Made by a program: the position numbers and the translations under genes
Assembly: GCA_910579125.1 (NCBI GenBank)
Contig: CAJTTH010000014.1
Coordinates: 1-64,000 of the forward strand
Length of the DNA: 64,000 nt
DNA from: an uncultured Oscillospiraceae bacterium
GTDB taxonomy: Bacteria > Bacillota > Clostridia > Oscillospirales > Ruminococcaceae
Reading direction: 5' to 3'
Notes under the pieces: generated by a model
The model's database searches: none
What the model saw: only the letters and a program-made list of their open reading frames with translations
Told to the model about the DNA's origin: nothing
In this document: positions 6,113 to 15,273 of the stretch, piece by piece
Layout: the number at the start of each line of letters is the position of its first letter
Position numbering within the stretch: the stretch's first letter is position 1

Positions 6113-8032
6113 ATGCGTATTATAGATCTGTTGAGACCCGAAAGCATATCGCTGAACGCGTCCCCGAAAAGTAAATCCGAAGCGATAGATATGCTGGTGG
6201 ATTTGCAGGTAAACGGCGGCTGTATCTCGGACAAGGACGAGTACAAAAAGGGAATAATTGCGCGCGAGGAGCACGGCTCAACGGCGGTCGGCGAGGGTAT
6301 CGCGATACCTCACGCGAAGAACAAGGGCGTAAAAGCGCCGTCGCTCGCGGCAATGACAGTCCCCGAGGGCGTGGATTACAAGGCGCTTGACGACGAGCCG
6401 TCAAATCTGTTGTTTATGATAGCCGCTCCCGAGGGCGGCGGAGACGTTCACCTTGATGTTCTCGCAAAGCTGATGACTATACTTATGGACGAGGATTTCA
6501 GAGTCAAGCTGCTCGCGGCAAAGGACAAGAGCGAGTTCCTGAAGATAATCGACGATATGGAAACGGAGAAGTATCCCGAGGAAACTCCCGACGCTCCGAA
6601 AGCCGCCGAGACCTCCGACGGCGCGATAAAGGTTCTCGCAGTCACAGCTTGTCCCACGGGAATAGCGCATACTTACATGGCGGCGGAGGCGCTCGAAAAA
6701 GCGGGCAAAAAGCTCGGCATTTCCATTAAGGTGGAAACAAACGGCTCGGGCGGCGCCAAAAATATCCTCACGAAAAAGGAGATCGAGGAGTGCGACGGAA
6801 TTATCGTCGCTGCTGACAAGACGGTCGAAATGGGTCGTTTCGACGGCAAAAAGGTGATAAAGACCAAGGTTTCCGACGGCATTAAAATCCCCGAGGAGCT
6901 TATCAACAGAATTGAATCGGGCGACGCACCCGTTTATCATCACGCGGGCGCAAAGAACGAGAGCGATTCGGACGGCAGCGAGAGCTTCGGGCGCAAGCTC
7001 TACAAGCATCTTATGAACGGCGTTTCCAATATGCTGCCGTTTACGGTGGCGGGCGGTATTTTCATCGCGATTGCGTTCCTGATAGACACGATAGCAGGCG
7101 CTCCGCAGGACGGCAGCTTCGGCTCGCATATCGCGGCGGCAGCGTTCTTCAAGAAAATGGGCGATTTTGCGTTCAACTTTATGGTGCCGATACTCGGCGG
7201 CTATATCGCGATGTCCATTGCGGACAGACCGGGTTTTCTTGTCGGTATGGTGGGCGGCTATCTCGCGTCCACAGGTTCGACGTTCGCGAATGTCGGGGGC
7301 GGCATTCCCTCGGGATTTCTCGGCGCACTGCTGGCGGGCTTTGCGGGCGGTTTCTTAATGCTCGGTCTTGAAAAGCTCTGCGACAGAATGCCCAAGGCGC
7401 TCAACGGCATAAAGCCCGTTCTCATTTATCCGCTTGCGGGTCTGGGAATTATCTCCGTTATCATGTGCGCGGTCAACCCGTTCATGGGCATGATAAACTC
7501 GGGGCTTGCCAATCTGCTTGAGGGCATGGGCGGCTCCAGCAAGATAGTTCTCGGCTGCATTCTCGGCGCTATGATGTCTATTGATATGGGCGGGCCGTTC
7601 AACAAGGCGGCATACGTTTTCGGCACGGCGGCAATCGCTTCGGGCAGCTACGACATTATGGCGGCGGTAATGATAGGCGGTATGGTTCCGCCGATAGCTA
7701 TCGCGCTCTCCACAACATTCTTCAAGAACCGCTGGACGGAGGAGGAACGCAAAAACGGTCTTGTAAACTACATCATGGGTCTGAGTTTCGTCACAGAGGG
7801 CGCTATCCCCTACGCGGCTTCCGACCCGCTGAGAGTTATCCCGTCCTGCGCTATCGGCGCAGCGACTGCGGGCGGACTTTCAATGGCGTTCGGCTGCACG
7901 CTTATGGCACCGCACGGCGGTATCTTCGTTATCGCGGTAGTCGGCAACTGGGCATTGTATCTGCTGTCGCTGGCAATAGGCTCGATAGTCGGAATGCTCT
8001 TGCTGGCGCTTCTGAAAAAGAAAAAATCCTAA
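6113..8032 (+). CDS. fruA: Fructose PTS enzyme EIIABC (639 aa)
   Basis: Single-chain permease with domain order A-B-C: EIIA (about 1-150, active His67 in AIPHAKN), EIIB (about 172-270, active Cys180 in VTACPTGIAHTYM) and EIIC (about 295-639, several membrane helices). It takes in fructose and phosphorylates it to fructose-1-phosphate. The gene sits 20 bp after fruK with GGAGGG ahead of ATG. A short stem ACCGCG/CGCGGT (8037-8052) lies between this gene and ptsH without a following T-run, so it is not an obvious terminator. Confidence 0.94.
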   Translation: MRIIDLLRPESISLNASPKSKSEAIDMLVDLQVNGGCISDKDEYKKGIIAREEHGSTAVGEGIAIPHAKNKGVKAPSLAAMTVPEGVDYKALDDEPSNLLFMIAAPEGGGDVHLDVLAKLMTILMDEDFRVKLLAAKDKSEFLKIIDDMETEKYPEETPDAPKAAETSDGAIKVLAVTACPTGIAHTYMAAEALEKAGKKLGISIKVETNGSGGAKNILTKKEIEECDGIIVAADKTVEMGRFDGKKVIKTKVSDGIKIPEELINRIESGDAPVYHHAGAKNESDSDGSESFGRKLYKHLMNGVSNMLPFTVAGGIFIAIAFLIDTIAGAPQDGSFGSHIAAAAFFKKMGDFAFNFMVPILGGYIAMSIADRPGFLVGMVGGYLASTGSTFANVGGGIPSGFLGALLAGFAGGFLMLGLEKLCDRMPKALNGIKPVLIYPLAGLGIISVIMCAVNPFMGMINSGLANLLEGMGGSSKIVLGCILGAMMSIDMGGPFNKAAYVFGTAAIASGSYDIMAAVMIGGMVPPIAIALSTTFFKNRWTEEERKNGLVNYIMGLSFVTEGAIPYAASDPLRVIPSCAIGAATAGGLSMAFGCTLMAPHGGIFVIAVVGNWALYLLSLAIGSIVGMLLLALLKKKKS

Positions 8033-8088
8033 AGTAACCGCGCAAACGCGGTAAAAAAACAGTAAATATTTTACAGGAGGAATTTATC

Positions 8089-8355
8089 ATGGTATCGAAA
8101 AAAGTAACAGTCACAAACGAACAGGGAATGCACATGCGTCCCGCGGGCGAGCTTGCAAAGGCGGTAAAGGCGCACCCCGACTGTGAGGTAACTCTCAACG
8201 CGAACGGCAAGACCGTCAAGGCGAAAGCTCCCATGCAGATAATGAGCGCGTGTATGAAAAAGGGCTGCGAGGTCGAAATAGTATGCGACGGCGCGGACGA
8301 ACAGGCAGTCCTTGACGAGATTGCGGGAATGTTCGAAAGCGGCTTCGGGGAATAA
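8089..8355 (+). CDS. ptsH: HPr phosphocarrier, regulatory serine replaced (88 aa)
   Basis: HPr passes phosphate from EI to the EII enzymes. Active His15 is present in NEQGMHMRPAG. In Firmicutes Ser46, within a K-S-I-M-G context, is phosphorylated by HPr kinase to drive CcpA control. Here the aligned segment is K-A-P-M-Q (Ala47), so that site is missing while the catalytic site is kept. Ser53 lies further on in IMSAC and is not the usual target. The gene lies between fruA and EI with CAGGAGG before its ATG. It may be a fructose-dedicated HPr, with a second regulatory HPr elsewhere in the genome. Confidence 0.9.
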   Translation: MVSKKVTVTNEQGMHMRPAGELAKAVKAHPDCEVTLNANGKTVKAKAPMQIMSACMKKGCEVEIVCDGADEQAVLDEIAGMFESGFGE

Positions 8356-8386
8356 CCGCCCCGAACACTGAAAAAGGGGTGAGATC

Positions 8387-10021
8387 ATGAAAACATATCA
8401 GGGCAAAGGCGTATACGGCGCAATAGCCGTCGGTAAAATCTCGCTGTTCAAGAAACCCGACGCGGCGGTAAAGCGTATCCGCGTCGTAGACACCGACAAC
8501 GAAAAAACGCGCTTCGAACAGGCAAAGGCCTTGGCAGTGCAGCAGCTTCAGGAGATATACGACAAGGCGTTAAAGGAGATCGGCGAGACAAACGCGGCGA
8601 TCTTCGAGATACATCAGATGATGCTCGACGACGACGATTACAACGATTCGATAAACAACATAATCGACAGTCAGAGCGTCAACGCGGAGTACGCCGTCGC
8701 CGTTACGGCAGACAATTTCGCGGAGATGTTCGCGGCTATGGACGACGCGTATATGAAAGCCCGTGCGGCGGACGTGCGCGACATCTCGAACCGCCTGATA
8801 AACAATCTTTCGGGCAATTTCCGGATAGAAGCGCCCTCCGACGAAAAGGTCATTATCTGCGCGGGCGACCTCGCGCCCAGCGAGACGGTATCGCTCGACA
8901 AGGACAAGGTACTCGCGTTCGTAACGGCTCACGGCTCGTCAAATTCGCACACCGCTATTCTCGCGCGGAATATGAATATCCCCGCGGTGATTGGCACGGG
9001 CGACGAGTTTCTGAACGGGATAAAGGACGGCGACGAAGCAATCGTCGACGGCTACACGGGCGAAATTTTTGTCAATCCCGACGGCGAAACGCGCGAAAGA
9101 CTTCTCGGAAAACAGCGCGCCGACGAGGAGAAAAAACGTCTGCTGCAAGAGTTAAAGGGCAAGGAGAACATCACGCTCGACGGCAGGAAAATCAACGTCT
9201 ACGCGAACATTGGTTCTGTCGACGATGTCGGAAAGGTTCTCGCAAACGACGCGGGCGGAATAGGCTTATTCCGCAGCGAGTTCCTCTACCTTGAAAACTC
9301 CGACTACCCGACCGAGGAGCAGCAGTTCGCCGCATATAAAAAAGTGCTCGAAAGCATGGCGGGCAAAAAGGTCATTATCCGCACGCTCGACATCGGCGCG
9401 GACAAAAAGGCGGACTATTTCAACCTGAAGCCGGAGGAAAATCCCGCGCTCGGATACCGCGCGATACGCATTTGTTTAACACGCCCCGACGTATTCAAAA
9501 CGCAGCTCCGCGCGCTTTACAGAGCCTCGGTTTTCGGAAATCTCGGTATAATGTTCCCGATGATAACAAGCGTTTCGGAGCTTGAAAAAATACTGGCAAT
9601 ATGCGAAGAAGTGAAGTCTGAACTAAAGTCGCAAGGCGCAGAATATTCGGATAAGATCGAGCTTGGCATTATGATCGAGACGCCTGCAGCGGCGATAATA
9701 AGCGACAAATTAGCGCCCATGGTAGACTTCTTCAGCGTAGGAACGAATGACCTTACACAATACACACTCGCGTGCGACAGGCAAAATCCCGATATCGAAC
9801 AGTTTGTCGACACGCACCACGAAGCAATACTTCGTCTTATCGGGATGAGCGCGGAGAACGCTCACAAGCACGGCGCTTGGATAGGCATCTGCGGCGAGCT
9901 TGGAGCGGACACGACGCTCACGGAAACGTTCCTGCGTATGGGTATCGACGAGCTTTCCGTTTCACCGACATTCGTGCTCAAGGTTCGCGACGCGGTGAGA
10001 AGCATTGATCTGTCAAAATAA
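8387..10021 (+). CDS. ptsI: PTS enzyme I, PEP-protein phosphotransferase (544 aa)
   Basis: Cytoplasmic enzyme that moves phosphate from phosphoenolpyruvate to HPr. Seen in order: the HPr-binding N-terminal domain, active His188 in SNSHTAILARNMNIPA, then the PEP-binding barrel with GIGLFRSEFLY, ELGIMIETPAA, DFFSVGTNDLTQY and GICGELG with its catalytic Cys. Length is slightly under the usual 570. It is the last gene of the operon and ends before a strong hairpin. Confidence 0.95.
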   Translation: MKTYQGKGVYGAIAVGKISLFKKPDAAVKRIRVVDTDNEKTRFEQAKALAVQQLQEIYDKALKEIGETNAAIFEIHQMMLDDDDYNDSINNIIDSQSVNAEYAVAVTADNFAEMFAAMDDAYMKARAADVRDISNRLINNLSGNFRIEAPSDEKVIICAGDLAPSETVSLDKDKVLAFVTAHGSSNSHTAILARNMNIPAVIGTGDEFLNGIKDGDEAIVDGYTGEIFVNPDGETRERLLGKQRADEEKKRLLQELKGKENITLDGRKINVYANIGSVDDVGKVLANDAGGIGLFRSEFLYLENSDYPTEEQQFAAYKKVLESMAGKKVIIRTLDIGADKKADYFNLKPEENPALGYRAIRICLTRPDVFKTQLRALYRASVFGNLGIMFPMITSVSELEKILAICEEVKSELKSQGAEYSDKIELGIMIETPAAAIISDKLAPMVDFFSVGTNDLTQYTLACDRQNPDIEQFVDTHHEAILRLIGMSAENAHKHGAWIGICGELGADTTLTETFLRMGIDELSVSPTFVLKVRDAVRSIDLSK

Positions 10022-10047
10022 TAAATTGAACAAAAGATATAGATAAA

Positions 10048-10077
10048 GGGGGCAAGGAACCAACGGTTTTTGCCCCC
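10048..10077. terminator. Hairpin between convergent ptsI and ksgA
   Basis: Stem GGGGGCAA (10048-10055) / TTGCCCCC (10070-10077) with a 14-base loop. T-rich sequence follows on both sides but is short (GGTTTG on plus, TTTATC on minus), so it may serve both operons weakly. Confidence 0.65.
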
Positions 10078-10134
10078 GGTTTGTCGTCCCGAAAATCCGC
10101 AGTTACCTGCTGTCGAAAAACGCAGCTGTGCGTC

Positions 10135-10992
10135 TCAAATACTTTCGGCGATCTTTATATAGTCCTCGAGCGCAAGCTCCTCTGCGCGCGCCGAGGGCTT
10201 TATCCCGAGCGACCCCAGCAGCGCGGAAAGCTCCTCCTTACTCCTGTGGAGCTCCCCCGAAAGCGGATTGACGAGCTGCTTTCGCCGCTGCGAAAACCCC
10301 GCTCTTATCAGACGGAACAGCAGCTCCTCCCGTTCCTCGGGAAGAGTATTTTTTGGCGAGACCGTCATTCTTATGACCGCGCTGTCTACGTTCGGCGAGG
10401 GCATAAAGCTGCCGCGGTTCACCCTGAACATCAGCTCGGGCGTGCTGTAATACCGCACCGCATACGAGATCGCGCCGCATTCGCGCGTGCCCGGAGCTGC
10501 ACAGAGCCTGTCCGCCGCCTCCTTCTGCACCATGACCGTCATAGAACGCACGGGCAGACGGCTCTCCAGAACGCGCATAATTACGGGCGAGGTTATGTAA
10601 TACGGCAGATTTGCGCAGACCGCAGTCTCCGCGCCGCCGAGCTTCTCCGCGATGACCGCCGCCAGGTCCGTTTCCATAACGTCCGCGAAAACGACCTCAA
10701 CGTTGTCAAAGTCGGCGAGAGTTTCCTCGAGTATCGGCTTGAGTTTCGTGTCAATCTCAACCGCGACCACCTTTTTATAACGCTTTGCCAGCTCGCGCGT
10801 GAGCACGCCGACGCCCGTGCCTATCTCCAGAGCGCAGACCTCCGAGGGCTCGTTCGCACCCTCCAGACCCAGCTCCGCGATCTTCGGACAAACGGCGGGG
10901 TTTATCAGAAAATTCTGCCCAAGTGATTTCGTGAACGAAAACCCGTGCCGCGCGAATAATTCCTTTATCGTTCCGATATTTGTAAGCTTCAT
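10135..10992 (-). CDS. rsmA: 16S rRNA dimethyladenosine transferase (285 aa)
   Basis: KsgA/RsmA dimethylates two adjacent adenosines in the 3' hairpin of 16S rRNA. It shows the family start KSLGQNFL, the SAM-binding LEIGTGVGVLT and the catalytic NLPYYITSPV. Start at ATG 10992 is chosen because MKLTNIGTIKELF is the family-like beginning and it lies one base after the stop of the preceding deaminase gene; a GTG/ATG further up (11028) would overlap that gene by 35 bases. Last gene of a five-gene minus-strand operon. Confidence 0.93.
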   Translation of the reverse strand: MKLTNIGTIKELFARHGFSFTKSLGQNFLINPAVCPKIAELGLEGANEPSEVCALEIGTGVGVLTRELAKRYKKVVAVEIDTKLKPILEETLADFDNVEVVFADVMETDLAAVIAEKLGGAETAVCANLPYYITSPVIMRVLESRLPVRSMTVMVQKEAADRLCAAPGTRECGAISYAVRYYSTPELMFRVNRGSFMPSPNVDSAVIRMTVSPKNTLPEEREELLFRLIRAGFSQRRKQLVNPLSGELHRSKEELSALLGSLGIKPSARAEELALEDYIKIAESI

Positions 10993-10993
10993 A

Positions 10994-11482
10994 TCAATAC
11001 CCGTCGTTTTCTTCAAGGCTGTCGTCATTGTCCACCCAATCGCTCACGAGGAATGTTCTGTACTCGTTCGGCGCGGTGCGCACAATAACGCGCTCTATCC
11101 CCGCGTTGATTATCATTCGCTTGCACATGGCGCACGGCTCGACCGCGCCGTACAGCCCGCCCGTTTTCGCGTCCAGACACGCGAGGTACAGATCCGCACC
11201 CAGCATATCCGAACGCGGCGCGGATATTATACAGTTCGCCTCGGCGTGCACCGAACGGCAAAGCTCGTACCGCTGCCCTTTGGGAACTCCCAGAATTTCG
11301 CGGAGGCAGCTTCCCCTGTCGGAGCAGTTCAGCCGACCGCGCGGTGCGCCGTTGTAGCCCGTCGAGATTATCTCGTCGTGCTTCACGATTATTGCGCCGA
11401 AATTTCTCCGCAGACAAGTTCCGCGCTCCGCGACCGTCTGCGCTATGTCAAGGTAATAATTTGCTTTGTCAACACGTCCCAT
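10994..11482 (-). CDS. dCMP deaminase / ComEB-type (162 aa)
   Basis: Zinc-dependent deoxycytidylate deaminase that makes dUMP for thymidylate synthesis. The zinc site is complete: HAEANCI (His and catalytic Glu) and EPCAMCKRMI (two Cys). The N-terminal GAIIVKHDEIISTGYNGAPRG stretch, split as GAIIVKHDEII then STGYNGAPRG, is typical of the dCMP branch rather than cytidine deaminase. It follows mfd by six bases, in the same operon. Confidence 0.88.
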   Translation of the reverse strand: MGRVDKANYYLDIAQTVAERGTCLRRNFGAIIVKHDEIISTGYNGAPRGRLNCSDRGSCLREILGVPKGQRYELCRSVHAEANCIISAPRSDMLGADLYLACLDAKTGGLYGAVEPCAMCKRMIINAGIERVIVRTAPNEYRTFLVSDWVDNDDSLEENDGY

Positions 11483-11488
11483 ATATCC

Positions 11489-14400
11489 TCACTTTGCCCC
11501 GTCAGCGCCCTTCGGTTCACCGGCGGCGCTCTCCGCCCCGTCCATTGCGGTAATTACTGTTTTCATCATCTCCAGAGCTTCCGAGCCTTTAACGTCCACC
11601 AGCATTCGCGGTCTGCCTATGGTCTCCAAACGCATACGCTTGCCGACCGCCCTTGTGACTGCGGAGAGCTTCGCCATGTCGAATTTGCTCATATAGAACA
11701 CAAGATCGTCGCCTATCTGCGATATCTCCGAAACATTGGACATAGCCGCCATATTCCGCAGCCTTGCCACGTCGATAAGCCCCAGCACCGAAGCGGGCGG
11801 GTCGCCGTAGCGGTCGATAAGCTCGTCTGTGATGTCCTCCGCGTCCTCTGCGGTAACGATACGCGCTATCTTGCGGTAGCAGTCCACCCTCTGCGCCTGA
11901 TTGGAGATATACTTTTCGGGAATAAACGCGTTTATCCGTATATCGACAAGGCACTCCTCCTTGTGAACGTTCTTCTCGCCGCGCTCCTCGCGGACAGCCT
12001 CGTCCAGAAGCTGCAAATACATATCGTAGCCGACGTTCGCCAGATGTCCGCTCTGCGACGAACCGAGAATATTTCCCGCGCCGCGTATCTCAAGATCGCG
12101 CAGCGCTATGCGAAATCCGCTGCCGAACTGCGTGAACTCGCGGATAGCGTCAAGACGGCGCTGTGATATCTCCGACAGAACTTTCCCCGGCTTAAACGTA
12201 AAGTACGCGTAGGCGCGCTTGTTTGTTCTTCCCACGCGCCCGCGCAGCTGGTGAAGCTGCGCCAGACCCATATAGTCCGCGTTCTCGATTATCAGCGTGT
12301 TGACGTTCGGCACGTCAACGCCCGTTTCGATTATCGTCGTGCACACCAGCACGTCAAGCTCGCCGTCGAGCAGTCTGCGCCAGACCTCCAGAAGCTGATC
12401 CTCGGACATTTTGCCGTGCGCCACGCCTATCTTAGCTTCGGGCACAAGCGACTGCAATTTATCCGCGCACTTATAAATGGATTCAATACGGTTGTGGATA
12501 TAGTAGACCTGTCCACTGCGGCGCAGCTCTTTCTGTATCGCTTGCATAACGATACCCCAATCGTGCTCGATAACGTAACTCGCGACAGGCTGTCTGTCCT
12601 GCGGAGGTTCGTCGAGAACGCTCATGTCGCGGATGCCGCTCATCGCCATATTGAGCGTTCTCGGGATAGGCGTTGCCGAGAGCGACAGAATATCCACGCC
12701 GCTGAACGAGGTCTTGAACTTGTCCTTGTGCGCAACGCCGAAACGCTGCTCCTCGTCGATAATGACAAGCCCCAAGTCCTTGAATTTCACGTCGTTCTGG
12801 ATTATCCTGTGCGTGCCGATGACCATATCAATGCGGCCGCTCGCCAGACCTTTCAGTATCTCCTTTTGCTCCGAAGCGCTCTTGTAGCGCGACAACAAGG
12901 CGATATTTATCGGGAAACCCTCCATTCGCCCGCCCGCAGTCTGATAGTGCTGCCACGCAAGCACCGTAGTAGGCGCGAGCAGCGCGCACTGTTTCCCCGC
13001 ATCCACGCACTTGAACGCCGCACGGAGCGCCACCTCGGTCTTGCCGAAGCCCACATCGCCGCAAAGCAGACGTTCCATGGGCTGCGGACGCTGCATATCA
13101 GACTTTATCTCGTCGATACAGCGCAGCTGCGAATCGGTCTCGATATACGCGAAATGCTGCTCGAAATCCTCTTGCAGACTGTCGTCCTCGGGGAACGCAA
13201 AGCCTTTCGACCTCATTCGCTTGCCGTAAAGCTCGATAAGCTCCGCCGCCATTTCCTTTGCGGCAACCTTTGCTTTGGCTTTAGATTTCGTCCACTGTTC
13301 GGAATTCAGCTTGTTGAGCTTAACGCTCGAAACGTCGCCCGTGCCGATATAGCGCGACACAAGGTCAAGCTGCGTTACGGGAACGTGCAGCACGTCCGCG
13401 CCCGCGTATTTTATGCGGAGATAGTCCTTTGCCACGCCGCCTGTTTCTATCTTGTGAACGCCGTCGAACACGCCTATACCGTGCGCGTAATGCACCACGA
13501 GGTCGCCGACCGAAATATCCTCGAGCGAACGTATCTCCTCACCCTTTTTCTTTTTGGGAACGCGCCGCCGAGCCGCGTGCACCGCCGTATGCGTAAACAC
13601 GCACAGTCCGCTTTCAAGGTACTCCGCGCCTGCCGAAAGCGTGCCCTGTGCGACTATCACCTTTTCCGGGATAACGTCCTCGGAATTATCATAATACTGC
13701 GCGTTAAAGCCGTCGTTTATCAGGTCTTGCGCGAGATTTTTCGCGCCCTTTTCCGTTCCCGCGAAGATAAAGCAGCACATTTTCTTCTCGAGGAAGTTTT
13801 TCAGCTCGTCCTCGAGAATTTTGTATTCGCCGCTCCAGGTGCCCGTCTGAACCGCGCCATGAACGTTTATCATCGTTCCAAGCTCCAGACCCCCGCCGCG
13901 CATAAACGAATCGAAATACACGCGCGTTCTGCCGTCAAGCACGGAATAAAGCTCCGATTTCGTGAGCATAAAACGATCAAGCCCCTTGCAGATACGCGCC
14001 TCGTCGACCAGTATCTTCAAATCCTCGGCGTGCTGCAAAGCCGCGCCGCGAAAGCTCTCGCGCACTGCGGTGTTCTCACACACGAAAACGCGCTGCACAT
14101 AATCGAACACTGTCGCCTCTTCCTCATAGCAAAGAGGAAAAAATCTGTCGGCGCTGTACAATTCCATACCGCCGCGCAGCTTTTTCACGTCGTCCGCAAG
14201 CCGCGTTTTAATGTCCTCGGCTTTTTTTCCGCGCAGCTTTCCGGCGAGCGCTTCGATACGTCCGCAAAGCTCCTCGGCATTGTCGAAAAGCGTTTCGCGC
14301 GCGGGAGAGACCGCTATCCTGTCAAGCGAACCCGTTCTCCGCTGCGTTTCGATATCGAACTCCGCCATACTGTCAATGCTGTCGCCCCACAGCTCGATAC

Positions 14401-14980
14401 GGTACGGCGCGCTGCTGCTCGGCGGGAACACGTCCACAATGCCGCCGCGCACGGAGAACTGCCCTGCGCCCTCTATCATATCCGCGCGCGCGTACCCCGC
14501 CGCTATAAGCCGCGCGGTAAGCTCCTCAAGCGCGATCTCGTCCTCGTCCGAGAGCGTGACCGTGCGCCGCTTCAGCTCCTCGGGCGGTATCGTCAGCTGA
14601 GCCGCCGCTGCTGCCGAACATATTACCGCCTTGCAGCCCTCATTCAGCAGTGCGTTCAGCGCGAAAATGCGCTTGTGTTCGTACTCACGGGAAGCCGCCT
14701 CCGCGTCCGCCAGCACAAATTCCTTTTCGGGATAGAGCAGCGCCGCGTTCTCCCCGAGCATCATATTGATGTCCGTACAGAGCTTCTGCGCCTCGCCCTC
14801 GCTCTCCGCGACAACAAGCGCGGGCGTATCCGAACTGACGAGCGCCGCGATAAAATGCGCCTTGTGAATATGCGAAACGCCCGTTACAAGAGCGGGCAGC
14901 GTGTTTGAGGGGTCGCCGAGATACTTTTGCAGACGGACAAAATCGGGATTTTGCCGTGCCGCGTTTACAAAAAAATTCAT
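11489..14980 (-). CDS. mfd: Transcription-repair coupling factor (1163 aa)
   Basis: ATP-driven translocase that strips RNA polymerase stalled at DNA damage and recruits UvrA. The UvrB-like N-terminal part is followed by the CarD-like polymerase-interaction domain (around residue 490, SVGDLVVHYAHGIGVF). The RecG-like motor has Walker A GDVGFGKTE (about 643) and DEEQ (about 742). A C-terminal TRCF domain ends the protein, and the length is full. The start is ATG 14980 because AAGGTGG lies 7 bases upstream; the frame open to 15004 overlaps the preceding small gene. A long open frame on the opposite strand is only a codon-use shadow. Confidence 0.95.
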   Translation of the reverse strand: MNFFVNAARQNPDFVRLQKYLGDPSNTLPALVTGVSHIHKAHFIAALVSSDTPALVVAESEGEAQKLCTDINMMLGENAALLYPEKEFVLADAEAASREYEHKRIFALNALLNEGCKAVICSAAAAAQLTIPPEELKRRTVTLSDEDEIALEELTARLIAAGYARADMIEGAGQFSVRGGIVDVFPPSSSAPYRIELWGDSIDSMAEFDIETQRRTGSLDRIAVSPARETLFDNAEELCGRIEALAGKLRGKKAEDIKTRLADDVKKLRGGMELYSADRFFPLCYEEEATVFDYVQRVFVCENTAVRESFRGAALQHAEDLKILVDEARICKGLDRFMLTKSELYSVLDGRTRVYFDSFMRGGGLELGTMINVHGAVQTGTWSGEYKILEDELKNFLEKKMCCFIFAGTEKGAKNLAQDLINDGFNAQYYDNSEDVIPEKVIVAQGTLSAGAEYLESGLCVFTHTAVHAARRRVPKKKKGEEIRSLEDISVGDLVVHYAHGIGVFDGVHKIETGGVAKDYLRIKYAGADVLHVPVTQLDLVSRYIGTGDVSSVKLNKLNSEQWTKSKAKAKVAAKEMAAELIELYGKRMRSKGFAFPEDDSLQEDFEQHFAYIETDSQLRCIDEIKSDMQRPQPMERLLCGDVGFGKTEVALRAAFKCVDAGKQCALLAPTTVLAWQHYQTAGGRMEGFPINIALLSRYKSASEQKEILKGLASGRIDMVIGTHRIIQNDVKFKDLGLVIIDEEQRFGVAHKDKFKTSFSGVDILSLSATPIPRTLNMAMSGIRDMSVLDEPPQDRQPVASYVIEHDWGIVMQAIQKELRRSGQVYYIHNRIESIYKCADKLQSLVPEAKIGVAHGKMSEDQLLEVWRRLLDGELDVLVCTTIIETGVDVPNVNTLIIENADYMGLAQLHQLRGRVGRTNKRAYAYFTFKPGKVLSEISQRRLDAIREFTQFGSGFRIALRDLEIRGAGNILGSSQSGHLANVGYDMYLQLLDEAVREERGEKNVHKEECLVDIRINAFIPEKYISNQAQRVDCYRKIARIVTAEDAEDITDELIDRYGDPPASVLGLIDVARLRNMAAMSNVSEISQIGDDLVFYMSKFDMAKLSAVTRAVGKRMRLETIGRPRMLVDVKGSEALEMMKTVITAMDGAESAAGEPKGADGAK

Positions 14981-14990
14981 TCCGTCCACC

Positions 14991-15266
14991 TTATTCCGGT
15001 TCAATGCCGCATTTTTCGGCGGCTTCCTCTGTGTACATAATGCTGTTTATCATCGGGAAACCGCACGGCAGCCCCGAAAGAGCTTCCTCGGCAGCCTTAT
15101 AATATTCCCTGTCGAAATTGTCTGCGTTCAGCGCTTTCACGTCGAAAAGCGTTAAACGCAGCTGATTGCCGTTCGCCGAGGTAAATAAAATTTCGTTGCA
15201 TACACAGCCGAATTCATTTGTGAATTTCTGTGTAAAATCGACCTCCGAGATCACCTTACCGCTCAT
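14991..15266 (-). CDS. Small conserved-looking protein of unknown function (91 aa)
   Basis: I do not recognise this family. The product is a soluble, mixed-charge protein with no membrane segment, signal or metal motif apart from three scattered Cys. ATG 15266 is chosen over GTG 15272 because AGGTGG stands directly before it. It sits tightly between pth (7 bases) and mfd (10 bases) in a translation and DNA-repair operon, which argues that it is a real gene. Confidence 0.65.
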   Translation of the reverse strand: MSGKVISEVDFTQKFTNEFGCVCNEILFTSANGNQLRLTLFDVKALNADNFDREYYKAAEEALSGLPCGFPMINSIMYTEEAAEKCGIEPE

Positions 15267-15273
15267 AGCCACC

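Noticed and set aside
8037..8060. Hairpin between fruA and ptsH as a terminator
   Set aside because: The stem is followed by A residues, not T, on the coding strand, so it does not fit a rho-independent terminator for this operon.
12251..14908. Open frame of 885 codons on the plus strand
   Set aside because: It lies entirely antisense to mfd, whose domains are complete. Its composition is rich in Arg, His and Leu, typical of a mirror frame of GC-rich coding DNA.
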